Shown in pieces: positions 34,675 through 42,948 of a stretch of 64,000 nt of DNA (position 1 is its first letter; the number at the start of each line of letters is the position of its first letter). The DNA lies in NCBI GenBank assembly GCA_963792205.1, contig CAWBVI010000002.1, forward strand, positions 310,001-374,000, written 5' to 3'. Source of the stretch: DATDAH01 sp963792205. Its GTDB lineage: Bacteria > Actinomycetota > Acidimicrobiia > Acidimicrobiales > DATDAH01. The notes under the pieces are model-generated. The model saw nothing but the letters and a program-made list of their open reading frames with translations. It was not told where the DNA came from and ran no database searches. Both the position numbers and the translations under genes were made by a program.

Positions 34675-35358
34675 GTGGTCCGACCCCTCGTCATCGCCCA
34701 CCGGGGTGCGTCGGCGGCCTACCCGGAGAACACGGTCGAGGCCTTCCGCGGGGCCGCGGCGATGGGGGCCGACTGGGTCGAGCTCGATGCCCGCCGGACC
34801 GCCGACGGGGCCCTGGTCGTGCACCACGACGCGACCCTGCCAGACGGGACGGCCCTCGTGGGGCTCGAGCGAGATCAGCTCCCCCCGTCTGTCCCGACCC
34901 TGGCCGAGGCGCTCGACGCCTGCGCGGGGATGGGGGTCAACATCGAGATCAAGAACAACCCGCCCGACCCCGACCTGGACCCCGAGGAGCGGGTGGCGGA
35001 GGCGACGGCGAGGCTCCTGGCCGAGCGCGGTGGCCGGGACGAGGTCCTTATCTCCTCGTTCAACCCGGCCACCCTGGCCCGGGTGCGGGCCCGGGCTCCG
35101 CACGTGGCCACCGCCCTGCTCGTGATCGAGCCCGCCCCCGACGTCGTGGAGGTCGTCGTGGCCGCCGGGCACTCCGCGCTGCACCCCTACGACTGGTTCG
35201 TCGACGAGGACCTGGTCGGGCGGTGTCACGCCGCCGACGTGAAGGTCAACGTCTGGACCGTCGACGACCCCGCCCGCATGCAGGAGCTGATCGACCTCGG
35301 CGTCGACGGCCTCTGCACCAACGTCCCCGACGTGGCCCGGTCGCTGATCCCACGTTAA
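34675..35358 (+). CDS. Glycerophosphodiester phosphodiesterase
   Basis: A GDPD TIM barrel of about 227 residues that releases glycerol 3-phosphate from deacylated phospholipids. Signature: 'VIAHRGASAAYPENTVEAF' (catalytic His and Glu), 'WVELDARRTADGALVVHHD' (metal Glu/Asp and second His), 'VNIEIKNNPPDPD' and 'VNVWTVDDPARMQELIDLG'. No signal peptide. I chose the GTG at 34675 because it follows the TACCTT box; a TTG at 34666 would overlap that box. It ends on top of the lipid-kinase gene stop. Confidence 0.9.
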   Translation: MVRPLVIAHRGASAAYPENTVEAFRGAAAMGADWVELDARRTADGALVVHHDATLPDGTALVGLERDQLPPSVPTLAEALDACAGMGVNIEIKNNPPDPDLDPEERVAEATARLLAERGGRDEVLISSFNPATLARVRARAPHVATALLVIEPAPDVVEVVVAAGHSALHPYDWFVDEDLVGRCHAADVKVNVWTVDDPARMQELIDLGVDGLCTNVPDVARSLIPR

Positions 35359-36321
35359 GGCAGGACCAGCCGCAAGACGTCGGGTTCGTGCTTGAACTCG
35401 AGGCGATCGACGCTCCCGAGGTGGTCGCCGTCGACCTGGTACGGCATGTCGGTGAGAGCGGTGAGCGTGAGCGCAGGACTCGACGTCGGCGCGGTAGTCG
35501 ACGTTCTTCGACCGCCGCAGCCGCGTGCCCGAGCCGAGGGCGGACGCGGCGATGGCCAGGAAGGGGAGCACCTTCATCGTGCGCACCGTGACCACGGCCA
35601 GCCCCCGGTCGAAGGTGGCGTCGGGCGCCAGGTTGAAGGGCCGGTTGCCCAGGTACGTGTACGGGTTCGTGTTCAGGACGATGGTCATGTAGCCGTCGTC
35701 GACCAGCGAGCCGTCCGGGTACTCCACGGAGAAGTGGGGCCGCCGGCGGTCGTAGTGGCCAAGGGTCGTCTCGAGCCCGGCGTAGATGAAGAGGGCATGG
35801 CCGGCGTAGCGCTTCAGGCCCGAGCGCTTCTCGACCTGGGCCACGATGGCCGCGTCGAAGCCGACGCCGGTGTGGAAGAGGAAGTAGCGGCCGTTCACGT
35901 TGCCCAAGCCGATCGGGCGGATGGCGTCACGGGCCAGCGCGTCGAGGAGGTCCGAAGTCGCCTCGATGGGGTCGTTGGGCAGGCCGATCGTGCGGGCGAA
36001 CACGTTGGTCGAGCCCCCCGGCAGAGCGGCGAGGGCGGTGTCGCTACCGGCCAGCCCGTTGGCCGCCTCGTTGAGGGTCCCGTCCCCGCCGAGCACCACC
36101 ACCACGTCGACGCCGGCGTGGGCGGCGCCGCGGGCGAGGCTGGTGGCGTGGTCCCGGCGGTTGGTCTCGGCCACCTCGACCTCGTGGTCGGCTGACAGCG
36201 CCTTGCGGATCACGACCCGGGTCCGGGGCGTCACGGAGGAGGCCGATGAGTTGACGAGCAGCAGGATCTTCAGGGGGTGAGACGGTAGCCCCGGGGGTGG
36301 ATTTGGCCGTCGCCCCCGCAT
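35355..36321 (-). CDS. Diacylglycerol/lipid kinase, one-base insertion near 35485
   Basis: A DAGK-family (YegS/DgkB type) kinase. The catalytic domain has 'LLLVNSSASSVTPRTR', the nucleotide loop 'VVVVLGGDGTLNEAANGLA' (GGDGT) and 'AALPGGSTNVFARTIGLPN'. The written frame turns into Arg/His-rich sequence after 'VDYRADVES'. Removing one base near 35485 gives 'ALTLTALTDMPYQVDGD' and 'RLEFKHEPDVLRLVLP' with a TAA at 35355. Corrected length is about 321 residues if the ATG at 36321 is used. The two phospholipid-related genes converge, overlapping by four bases. Confidence 0.85.
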
Positions 36322-36364
36322 CGGCCGACAATTCACGAATGCACGAATCCCCCCGGAGCGCGCG

Positions 36365-37150
36365 ATGAACATCGTCGTGTGCGTGAAGCAGATCCCGGAC
36401 CCGGCGGAGCCTTCGGTCCTGGACACCGAGACCAACACGCTGAAGCGTGACTCCAAGCTCATCCTCGACGAGTCCGACTCCTACGGCGTCGAGATGGCTC
36501 TGCAGCTGGTCGACGCGGCCGGCGGCGACGGCGAGGTGACCCTCGTGTCCATGGCCCCCAACAACGAGGTGTCCGGCCTGCGCACCGCCCTGGCCATGGG
36601 CGCGGCCAAGGCCGTGCTGGTGAGCGACGACGCCCTGGCGGGCTCCGACGCCCTGTCCACGGCCAAGGTCCTGGCCAAGGCCATCGGCCGGGTGGACGGA
36701 ACCGACCTCGTGCTCACCGCCACCGAGTCGACCGACGGGTACACCGGCACGGTGCCCGAGCAGCTGGCCGAGCTCCTCGGCCTGCCCTCGGTGACCTTCG
36801 CCAAGGAGATCCACATCGGCGACGGCACCGTCGAGGTCCAGCGTCAGACCGAGCTGGGCTACGACGAGGTCAGCTGCCCGCTCCCCGCCGTGGTCTCCGT
36901 GACCGCCGGCGTGGTGGAGCCCCGCTACCCCTCGTTCAAGGGGATCATGGCGGCCAAGAACAAGCCCGTCGACGAGGTCACCATCGGCGACCTCGGCCTC
37001 GACGCCGGCGAGGTCGGCTGGTCCGGCGCCCGCCAGGAGGTCGTCGACGTGGCCGCGGCGCCCGAGCGTGAAGCGGGCGAGATCATCGAGGACGAAGGCG
37101 ACGCCCACGAGCGGATCGTGGCCTTCCTGGACGAACTGAAGGTGCTCTGA
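36365..37150 (+). CDS. etfB: Electron transfer flavoprotein beta subunit
   Basis: The 261-residue small ETF subunit, which carries electrons from acyl-CoA dehydrogenases to the respiratory chain. 'MNIVVCVKQIPDPAE' begins the AMP/FAD-binding fold; 'DLVLTATESTDGYTGTVPE' and 'ALAMGAAKAVLVSDDALAG' are typical. GGAG lies upstream of the ATG. It is two bases from etfA and divergent from the lipid-kinase gene. Confidence 0.95.
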   Translation: MNIVVCVKQIPDPAEPSVLDTETNTLKRDSKLILDESDSYGVEMALQLVDAAGGDGEVTLVSMAPNNEVSGLRTALAMGAAKAVLVSDDALAGSDALSTAKVLAKAIGRVDGTDLVLTATESTDGYTGTVPEQLAELLGLPSVTFAKEIHIGDGTVEVQRQTELGYDEVSCPLPAVVSVTAGVVEPRYPSFKGIMAAKNKPVDEVTIGDLGLDAGEVGWSGARQEVVDVAAAPEREAGEIIEDEGDAHERIVAFLDELKVL

Positions 37151-37152
37151 CC

Positions 37153-38119
37153 ATGGCTCTCTCCCGCATCTGGGTGTACGCCGAGGCTCGCGAGGGCGAG
37201 GTCCTCCCGATCACCCTCGAGATCCTGGCCAAGGCCCGCGAGCTGGCCGACACCGTCGAGTGCGTGTTCGGCGGCGACGCCGATGCCGTGGCGGCCGCCC
37301 TCGGGGCCCACGGGGCCACCAAGGTCCTCGCCACCGGCGACCTCGGGGACTCCCTCCCCGGCGTGCCCGTGGCCTCGGCCATCGCCGATGCCGTCAACGG
37401 TGGCGACGCCCCCGACGCCATCCTGTTCGGCACCACCTACGACGGCCGCGACGTGGCCGGCCGCCTGTCGGCCAAGCTCGACCGCTCGGTGTCCACCAAC
37501 AACGTCGACCTGTCCGAGGACGGCGGCGCGCTGGTCACCGTCGAGCCCGTGTTCGGTGGCGCCACCAACATCTCGACCAAGCTGCTCGGCGACGGTCCCG
37601 TGCTCGCCCTCATCCGGCCGAAGTCCTTCCCGGCCGAGGAGACGGGCGGGGGGGCCGCCGAAGTCGCGGCGCTGGCCGTGCCCGACACCGGGGCCACCGG
37701 TGGGGCCACGGTCAAGGACCGGCACGTGGAGGAGCACGAGGGTCCGGCGCTCGACGAAGCCGCCGTGGTGGTCTCCGGCGGCCGCGGCCTCGGCGAGTCC
37801 GGCAAGTACGAGATGATCGAGCAGCTGGCCAAGCTCCTCAAGGCCGCGCCGGGCGCGTCCCGGGCGATCGTGGACGCCGGCTGGGTGCCCTACTCGTACC
37901 AGGTGGGCCAGACGGGCAAGGTCGTGAAGCCGACCGTCTACATCGCCTGCGGCATCTCCGGCGCCACCCAGCACCTGGTGGGGATGAAGGGCTCCAAGAA
38001 CATCATCGCCATCAACAAGGACGCCGAAGCCCCCATCTTCTCGGTGGCCGACCTCGGCATCGTGGGCGACGTCCACAAGGTGCTGCCCGAAGCTCATCGA
38101 GGCGCTCCAGAATCGGTAA
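37153..38119 (+). CDS. etfA: Electron transfer flavoprotein alpha subunit, one-base insertion near 38089
   Basis: The large, FAD-binding ETF subunit. The C-terminal FAD motif is 'YIACGISGATQHLVGMKGS' and 'IIAINKDAEAPIFSVADLG'. The true end should read 'VGDVHKVLPKLIEALQNR' and a TAA at 38117-38119. As written, an extra G after CCC near 38089 diverts the frame into 'AHRGAPESVTAV' and beyond. Corrected length is 321 residues. A partner acyl-CoA dehydrogenase is at 44171, not adjacent. Confidence 0.92.
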
Positions 38120-38314
38120 CGGCTGTTCGGCGGGGGATCGCCGGCACCTTCCTGGCTTCGGACTGGCGTAAACGTCGCTGCGGAAGGCGCCGACGCTCCC
38201 CCGCCTGCCGTTTCCGGGTGCGGCTCCATGTCCTTCTCTCGCGGGCTGGAGGCGCGGACGTCCTCTGACGTTGCTCGCCTTCCCCTGCGGGCGATCGGTT
38301 TGGTCCGCGCCGGC
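38120..38314. other. Intergenic stretch between converging genes
   Basis: 195 bases with no gene. CGTCG/CGACG arms near 38175-38195 could form a weak hairpin, but no clear terminator or U-tract is seen. Confidence 0.4.
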
Positions 38315-39298
38315 TTAGGTCGTGGCGTCGACGGCGGTGATGGCCCAGGCGAGGCCGTCTTGGGGGTCGGCGATGGCGAGGTGGAGGGACCAGCCGGTCT
38401 CGGGTTCGGCGGCGTCCCACCAGAGCCACTCCAGCTCGTTCGCCGCTTGGCCGAGCGCGGTCGGGTCCACGGCGTCCTCTTCGTCGAGGCCGGTGAGGGT
38501 GGTGAGGGCCCACCAGGCCTTGGCCCGTCCGGCTGCTGCACCTCGGCGCCGGCCGTGGGCGCCGCCGGAGGCGGCGGCCCAGGCGAGGTGGGCCATGGCG
38601 TCGGCGGCGGTGATCTCGGCCATGCGGCCTGATCTCAGGCCGAGGGCGGCGACGGCGCTGGCGCCGTCGCCTTCGACGGCGATCGTCTCCAGCCTTCCGT
38701 TGGACTCGCTGGCCCAGGTCCGGGCGATGTCGGCCAGCGCGGTGCGCACGGTGGGGTCGTCGACGACCGGGCCGGGCTGGCCGAAGCGCACCGGCAGGGG
38801 ATCGGGCAGCGGGGGGGTGGGGAGCTCGGCCTTGTCGGGCTTGTAGGTGGCCAGGGCGTAGGCGGGTTCCCACGGGTGCAGGGTGAGCGGGGTCTCGAGG
38901 ACCTCGGTGAGGCCCTCGACCTGGGTCAGGTCCTCACCGCGGAGGACGCGCTCGTGGGCGGTGATCGCCGCGACCGGTCCTCCCACGAGGTGGGGTGCCA
39001 GCTCGGCCCAGTCGTGGGTGGAGGTGGCCACCTCGGGGAGGGGACCGAGGGCGAAGTAGCCCGCACCCTCGACGAGCACGGCCCCGGCCCACTCGCCCGG
39101 CGCCTCGAGGGCCATGCGGTACTCGGCGTACGACGCGGCGGGCCAGAGCTGGAAGCCCCGTTCCACGGCGGCCCGGCTGCGGTCGCGGAGGCGGACCAGC
39201 TCGTCCCACTCCTGGCGGTCGCACAGGTCCTCGACCCGACGCAGCAACCCGTCCAGGTCGTTCTCGTTGACCAGCCGGTCCAGCGGATCGCCGGTCAC
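38315..39298 (-). CDS. Hypothetical protein, unknown family
   Basis: A 327-residue soluble, acidic, tryptophan-rich protein. Visible landmarks: 'LLRRVEDLCDRQEWDELVR' (helical N-terminus), 'AVLVEGAGYFALGPLPEVA', 'LETPLTLHPWEPAYALATY' and 'WLWWDAAEPETGWSLHLAI'. A middle segment ('MAHLAWAAASGGAHGRRRG') is Gly/Arg-rich. No signal peptide, membrane helix or catalytic motif. GTG start with AGGAGG five bases upstream. A terminator-like hairpin separates it from the SCO1664 operon, so it is probably transcribed alone. Confidence 0.75.
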   Translation of the reverse strand: MTGDPLDRLVNENDLDGLLRRVEDLCDRQEWDELVRLRDRSRAAVERGFQLWPAASYAEYRMALEAPGEWAGAVLVEGAGYFALGPLPEVATSTHDWAELAPHLVGGPVAAITAHERVLRGEDLTQVEGLTEVLETPLTLHPWEPAYALATYKPDKAELPTPPLPDPLPVRFGQPGPVVDDPTVRTALADIARTWASESNGRLETIAVEGDGASAVAALGLRSGRMAEITAADAMAHLAWAAASGGAHGRRRGAAAGRAKAWWALTTLTGLDEEDAVDPTALGQAANELEWLWWDAAEPETGWSLHLAIADPQDGLAWAITAVDATT

Positions 39299-39312
39299 GA
39301 GCCCTCCTGTCG

Positions 39313-39362
39313 GTTCTGGGCATGGTGGTGCCTCAGGGGTGAGGCAGGGGCGTGCCCAGAAC
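39313..39362. terminator. 10-bp inverted repeat GTTCTGGGCA...TGCCCAGAAC
   Basis: Arms at 39313-39322 and 39353-39362 enclose a smaller hairpin (TGCCTC...GAGGCA). It follows the stop of the SCO1664-like gene on the minus strand and precedes the next gene. It lacks a U-tract and shares the TTCTGG/CCAGAA core with the hairpins at 7228 and 55144. Confidence 0.5.
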
Positions 39363-39368
39363 GGGTCG

Positions 39369-40073
39369 TCACACGAGGGGCCAGGGGTAGCGGTGGCCAG
39401 TGGGGTCGTGGGGGAAGGCGCCGGCGTCGAGGAGGGCGGCGGCTCGGGTCAACACGGCGTCGCGCTCGAAGGGGTCGAGCAGCTCGACGAAGGTGCCCGG
39501 GAGGCCACCGTCGACCAGGTCCGACAGGCCCGCGACGACGTCGTCGGGGAGCTCCTCGCCGGCGTAGTCCCAGATGACCGTGCGGACCTTGAACTCGTGG
39601 TGGAAGCTCAGGCCGTTGTCGATCGCCCAGATGTGGCCGTCCTGGTCGACGAGGCAGTGCCCGCCCTTGCGGTCGGTGCTGTTGGCCACGAGGTCGAAGG
39701 CGCACAGGCGCCGGAAGGCCGGGTCGTTGCCCTCGTCGTCCCGCAGGGTGAAGTAGTGCTCCTGGAAGTCGGCATCGACGAACCACTGGACCGAGCCCTC
39801 ACCGACCGGGCCGTCCCGCAGCACCGTGGGCGGCACCAGCTCCCAGCCGAGGGCGGTGGAGAGCTCGTACGCCGCCACCTCGCGGCGGGCCAGCCCGGAG
39901 GGAAAGTCCCACAGCGGCCGCTCGCCCCGGACGGGCTTGTAGACGCCGTAGGCCTCGCGCTCGCCGAGGCACACCCGCACGAGGAAGGTGCCGTTGGAGC
40001 TGTACGGCATGCGTCCCTCGACGGCGATCTCGCCCTCCCGCAGCAGGGTGAGCGCCCCCTGTAGCTGACTCAC
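39369..40073 (-). CDS. SCO1664-family protein (PI3/4-kinase-like fold)
   Basis: A 234-residue protein of the SCO1664 family. It keeps features of the PI3K/HipA-like kinase fold: 'GVYKPVRGERPLWDFP' (nucleotide Lys), 'AAYELSTALGWELVPPTVL', 'AFDLVANSTDRKGGHCL' (catalytic-loop-like) and 'HIWAIDNGLSFH' (metal-binding Asp). Kinase activity has not been shown to my knowledge. GTG start overlaps the DUF3090 stop (GTGA). Third gene of a conserved actinobacterial trio. Confidence 0.88.
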   Translation of the reverse strand: MSQLQGALTLLREGEIAVEGRMPYSSNGTFLVRVCLGEREAYGVYKPVRGERPLWDFPSGLARREVAAYELSTALGWELVPPTVLRDGPVGEGSVQWFVDADFQEHYFTLRDDEGNDPAFRRLCAFDLVANSTDRKGGHCLVDQDGHIWAIDNGLSFHHEFKVRTVIWDYAGEELPDDVVAGLSDLVDGGLPGTFVELLDPFERDAVLTRAAALLDAGAFPHDPTGHRYPWPLV

Positions 40074-40573
40074 CGGTGGCCGTTGCTCCGGGGGCAGACG
40101 TGGCCGTCCGGGTCCATCGGCTGGCCACAGATGGGACAGGGCGGGCGGCCGCTGGCGACCAGTTCCTCCGCGTGCTCGCAGAAGGCGATGACCTGTGCCC
40201 GGCTGAGGTGGAACCGGGCGGTGTCGCCCTCCTCCTCCTCGTCGCCCTCCTCCTCGTCCACCAGCTCCTCGGCCTGCAGGATGATCCGGTCGTCGGCCTC
40301 GTCGTAGGCGACGCCCATGGCGCCCACCACCCACTCGGCCGCGACCGGCTCGACCAGGTCGAGGTCCTCCGGCCGCTCGGCCAGGGGGATCACGGGGAGG
40401 TCGGCCAGGACGCCCTGGAGGTACTGCGCGAGGACGCCGACCTGTTGCTTCTCCAGCCGCAGGCTGACGACCTGGTCCCCTTGGACCCCCTGCACGAAGA
40501 ACACGCGGGCTCCCGGCTCGCCGATCGCCCCGGCGGTGAACCGGTCCGGCTCCCGCATCTCGAACGAGCTCAC
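40070..40573 (-). CDS. DUF3090 family protein with C-terminal zinc ribbon
   Basis: A 167-residue protein. The N-terminal domain has 'RVFFVQGVQGDQVVSLRLE' and 'KQQVGVLAQYLQGVLADLP', an acidic stretch follows, and the end carries two Cys pairs ('PPCPICGQPMDPDGHVCP') for one zinc. Function unknown. GTGA overlaps on both sides bind it translationally to its neighbours. Confidence 0.88.
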   Translation of the reverse strand: MSSFEMREPDRFTAGAIGEPGARVFFVQGVQGDQVVSLRLEKQQVGVLAQYLQGVLADLPVIPLAERPEDLDLVEPVAAEWVVGAMGVAYDEADDRIILQAEELVDEEEGDEEEEGDTARFHLSRAQVIAFCEHAEELVASGRPPCPICGQPMDPDGHVCPRSNGHR

Positions 40574-41208
40574 GAGGGCACCAGGCGGGTGAGGTCGTCG
40601 ACGGCGTTGACGGCGAGCACGAGGGGGCCGTCGTCGGTGAGGACGATGGCGCTCACCGAGCACGGGGACACCACGATGCGCTGGAACAGGTCGAGGGGGG
40701 TGCCGAGGGCGTGGGCCACGGCCGCCTTGATGGGGTCGGCGTGGGAGACGGCCACGACCCGCTCGCCGGGATGGCGGTTCCGGAGATCCGACAGGGCCCC
40801 GGTGATCCGGAGCTGCATCTCGCCGAAGGACTCGCCGCCGGGGAAGCGGAAGCCGGACGGGTTGTGCTGGACCTGGCCCCAGGCCTTCTTCCGCCGGAGG
40901 TCCGACAGCTTCCTGCCCGTCCACTCGCCGAAGTCGCACTCGTGCAGGCCGGCGAGGGTGCGGACCCGGTTGCCGGTGGCCTTGGCGATGGGCGCTGCCG
41001 TCTCCCGGGCCCGTTCGAGGGGTGAGGCGTAGACCGCCCCCACCTTGCCGAGGGCGCCGATGCGTCCGGCCACGGCCTCGGCCTGGGCCCGGCCGGTGTC
41101 GGCCAGGTGCAGGCCGTTCGCCCGGCCGGGGAGAGTGGTGCCCGTGGTCGGCGTCTGCCCGTGCCGCACCAGCAGCACGAGCGTCGGCTTGGCGGACCGT
41201 GGGGCCAT
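40570..41208 (-). CDS. MSMEG_4193-type histidine phosphatase
   Basis: A 212-residue phosphoglycerate-mutase-like enzyme: 'VLLVRHGQTPTTGTTLPGR' (RHG motif), 'VYASPLERARETAAPIAKA' (Arg), 'CDFGEWTGRKLSDLR' (proton donor Glu) and 'VVAVSHADPIKAAVAHALG' (second His). The substrate is unknown. First gene of the phosphatase/DUF3090/SCO1664 operon. TAGCTT (41223-41218) is nine bases upstream of the ATG, so the operon is probably leaderless. Confidence 0.9.
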   Translation of the reverse strand: MAPRSAKPTLVLLVRHGQTPTTGTTLPGRANGLHLADTGRAQAEAVAGRIGALGKVGAVYASPLERARETAAPIAKATGNRVRTLAGLHECDFGEWTGRKLSDLRRKKAWGQVQHNPSGFRFPGGESFGEMQLRITGALSDLRNRHPGERVVAVSHADPIKAAVAHALGTPLDLFQRIVVSPCSVSAIVLTDDGPLVLAVNAVDDLTRLVPS

Positions 41209-41217
41209 GAAGGGGTC

Positions 41218-41251
41218 AAGCTATCGACGGGGCGGCTCGCCTCCGTAGCCT
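41218..41251. promoter_or_regulatory. Back-to-back -10 boxes TAGCTT (minus) and TAGCCT (plus)
   Basis: TAGCTT at 41223-41218 faces the phosphatase ATG at nine bases; TAGCCT at 41246-41251 faces the UdgB ATG at eight bases. Neither gene has a ribosome-binding site, so both transcripts should be leaderless. Confidence 0.5.
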
Positions 41252-41259
41252 CCCGGGCC

Positions 41260-41931
41260 ATGGGCGGCGCGCTGGCGGTGTTGGAGGCGGAGGTCACCGC
41301 CTGCCGGGCCTGCCCCCGGCTGGTCGCCTGGCGCGAGCAGGTGGCCCGGGAGAAGCGGGCCGCGTTCGCCGACTGGGACTACTGGGGCCGCCCGGTGCCC
41401 GGCTTCGGCGATCCGGAGGCGAAGGTGGCGATCATCGGCCTCGCCCCGGCGGCCCACGGCGCGAACCGCACTGGCCGGGTGTTCACCGGCGACCGGTCGG
41501 GTGACTTCCTCTACGCCGGGCTGCACCGCACCGGCTTCGCCAACCAGCCGACCTCGGAGCACCGTGGCGACGGCCTGCGCCTCTCCGGGGTGTGGATCAC
41601 CGCGCCGGTGAAGTGCGCCCCGCCGGCCAACAAGCCCACCCCGGAGGAGCGGGACACCTGCCGACCGTGGCTGGAGCGGGAGCTGGCCCTGCTCCCGGAG
41701 CTCGAGGTCTTCGTCGTGCTCGGCCTCTTCGCCTACCAGGTGATGGCCGGCCACCTGGGAGTGCGTCCCCGCCCGGCCTTCGGCCACGGGGTGGAGGTCG
41801 AGACGCCCGACGGTCGCACGCTCCTGTGCTCGTACCACGTCAGCCAGCAGAACACCTTCACCGGGAAGCTCAGCGCGCCGATGCTGGATCAGGTGCTGGA
41901 ACGTGCGAGGGCCCGAGCAGGTCTTCGGTAG
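41260..41931 (+). CDS. udgB: Uracil-DNA glycosylase, type 5 (UdgB)
   Basis: A 223-residue 4Fe-4S glycosylase removing uracil and other deaminated bases. Cluster cysteines: 'TACRACPRLVAW', 'VKCAPPANKPT' and 'RDTCRPW'. Motif A is 'IIGLAPAAHGANRTGRVF' (Ala instead of catalytic Asp, typical of type 5). Motif C is 'SYHVSQQNTFTGKL', where most relatives have HPS; here Val replaces Pro. Leaderless start. Confidence 0.92.
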   Translation: MGGALAVLEAEVTACRACPRLVAWREQVAREKRAAFADWDYWGRPVPGFGDPEAKVAIIGLAPAAHGANRTGRVFTGDRSGDFLYAGLHRTGFANQPTSEHRGDGLRLSGVWITAPVKCAPPANKPTPEERDTCRPWLERELALLPELEVFVVLGLFAYQVMAGHLGVRPRPAFGHGVEVETPDGRTLLCSYHVSQQNTFTGKLSAPMLDQVLERARARAGLR

Positions 41932-41951
41932 CGGGCTCAGCGCCCGCCCGT

Positions 41952-41990
41952 GCGGGGACCGGAGCGCCGCCGAATGGCCCCGGTCCCCGC
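41952..41990 (+). terminator. Hairpin after udgB
   Basis: An 11-bp perfect stem, GCGGGGACCGG (41952-41962) with its complement at 41980-41990, 17-base loop. No U-tract directly follows. It sits 20 bases past the udgB stop, so it is a likely terminator. Confidence 0.55.
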
Positions 41991-42136
41991 CTCGGCCGGT
42001 GCGGCGGGGGACTCGCCATTGAGTCCTCCGCCAAGAATGGCCGTGCAGGCGCTACATCCCAGAAGATCGGTCATCGGGCGAGCCGACCACATGGGCCATC
42101 AGACCTGTTTTTGCGTGTCTCGCTACGGTGCCCCCG

Positions 42137-42541
42137 ATGGCCCGTCTCCTCGCCGCCGCGTTCGTCGCGGTCGTGGTGACGGCGGGGTGCAGCGACGAGG
42201 CACGAGGCGCCTACGACGCGGAGTTCCGGGCCGACTTCCTCGCCCGCTGTGAGGATGCCTACGACCGGCCCGGCGGCCCCCAGGTCTGTGGGTGCTGGTA
42301 CGACGCGGTGAACGAGGCCGTCGCCTTCGACGACCTGCCCGATCTGGACGTGCTGCTGGCCGACGACTTCGACGACGCCCCGACCCGGGTCCCGGGCAGC
42401 GACCTGGATGTCCCCCTGGCCACCCTGGCCACCTGCGTGCGGGACCTCGCTGCGGTCGGCACCATCGCCGACCCGGCGCCGCCGCCGACCGCTCCGAGGG
42501 AGCCGCCCCCGCCGACGACGACCACCACGGTCGTGGGCTGA
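42137..42541 (+). CDS. Small secreted Cys-motif lipoprotein, paralogue 1
   Basis: A 134-residue lipoprotein with the signal 'LLAAAFVAVVVTAGCSDEA' (lipobox Cys about residue 18). The mature part has 'FLARCEDAYDRPGGPQVC' and 'CGCWYDAVNEAVAFDDLP', then a Pro/Thr-rich end. The pattern F-x2-x-C...C-x-C-x-YD recurs in the next gene, so they are duplicates. TACGGT (42124-42129) is seven bases before the ATG. Function unknown. Confidence 0.8.
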   Translation: MARLLAAAFVAVVVTAGCSDEARGAYDAEFRADFLARCEDAYDRPGGPQVCGCWYDAVNEAVAFDDLPDLDVLLADDFDDAPTRVPGSDLDVPLATLATCVRDLAAVGTIADPAPPPTAPREPPPPTTTTTVVG

Positions 42542-42551
42542 CGGGGGCGGG

Positions 42552-42941
42552 GTGTCCGGTCGCCTGCTCGTCGCCATCGCCGCGGCCGTCGTTCTGGCCG
42601 CGGGGGTCGTCGGTGGCATCCTCTACCTCCGGGAGGAGGACCCGCCCACGGACTACGACGCCCGCATCGAGGACGACTTCATGGCCACCTGCACCGCCGA
42701 CGCCGAGGCCGCCGGCTTCGCACAGTCCGGGGACTACTGCCGCTGCGCCTTCGACCGGGTCCGGGAGCAGATCCCCTACGACCGCTTCCTCGAGATCGAC
42801 GCCGCGCTGGCGGTCGATCCGGCCGCGGTGCCCGGTCCGCTCGACCGCATCCGGACGGCCTGCTACTTCGAGGTCGAGGTGGGCGCGACGGGGCTCACGG
42901 TGACCGGGTCCGGCGTGCCGTCCACGACCGTGCCCGCCTGA
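42552..42941 (+). CDS. Small membrane-anchored Cys-motif protein, paralogue 2
   Basis: A 129-residue protein with an N-terminal anchor ('LLVAIAAAVVLAAGVVGGI') and the paired pattern 'DDFMATCTADAEAAGF' and 'YCRCAFDRVREQIPYDRFL', plus a third Cys in 'IRTACYFEVEV'. Paralogous to the preceding lipoprotein but without a lipobox Cys. Ten bases separate them; an FrhB-like gene follows seven bases later. The external domain may bind a ligand or redox partner; no function is known. Confidence 0.8.
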   Translation: MSGRLLVAIAAAVVLAAGVVGGILYLREEDPPTDYDARIEDDFMATCTADAEAAGFAQSGDYCRCAFDRVREQIPYDRFLEIDAALAVDPAAVPGPLDRIRTACYFEVEVGATGLTVTGSGVPSTTVPA

Positions 42942-42948
42942 GGAGACC

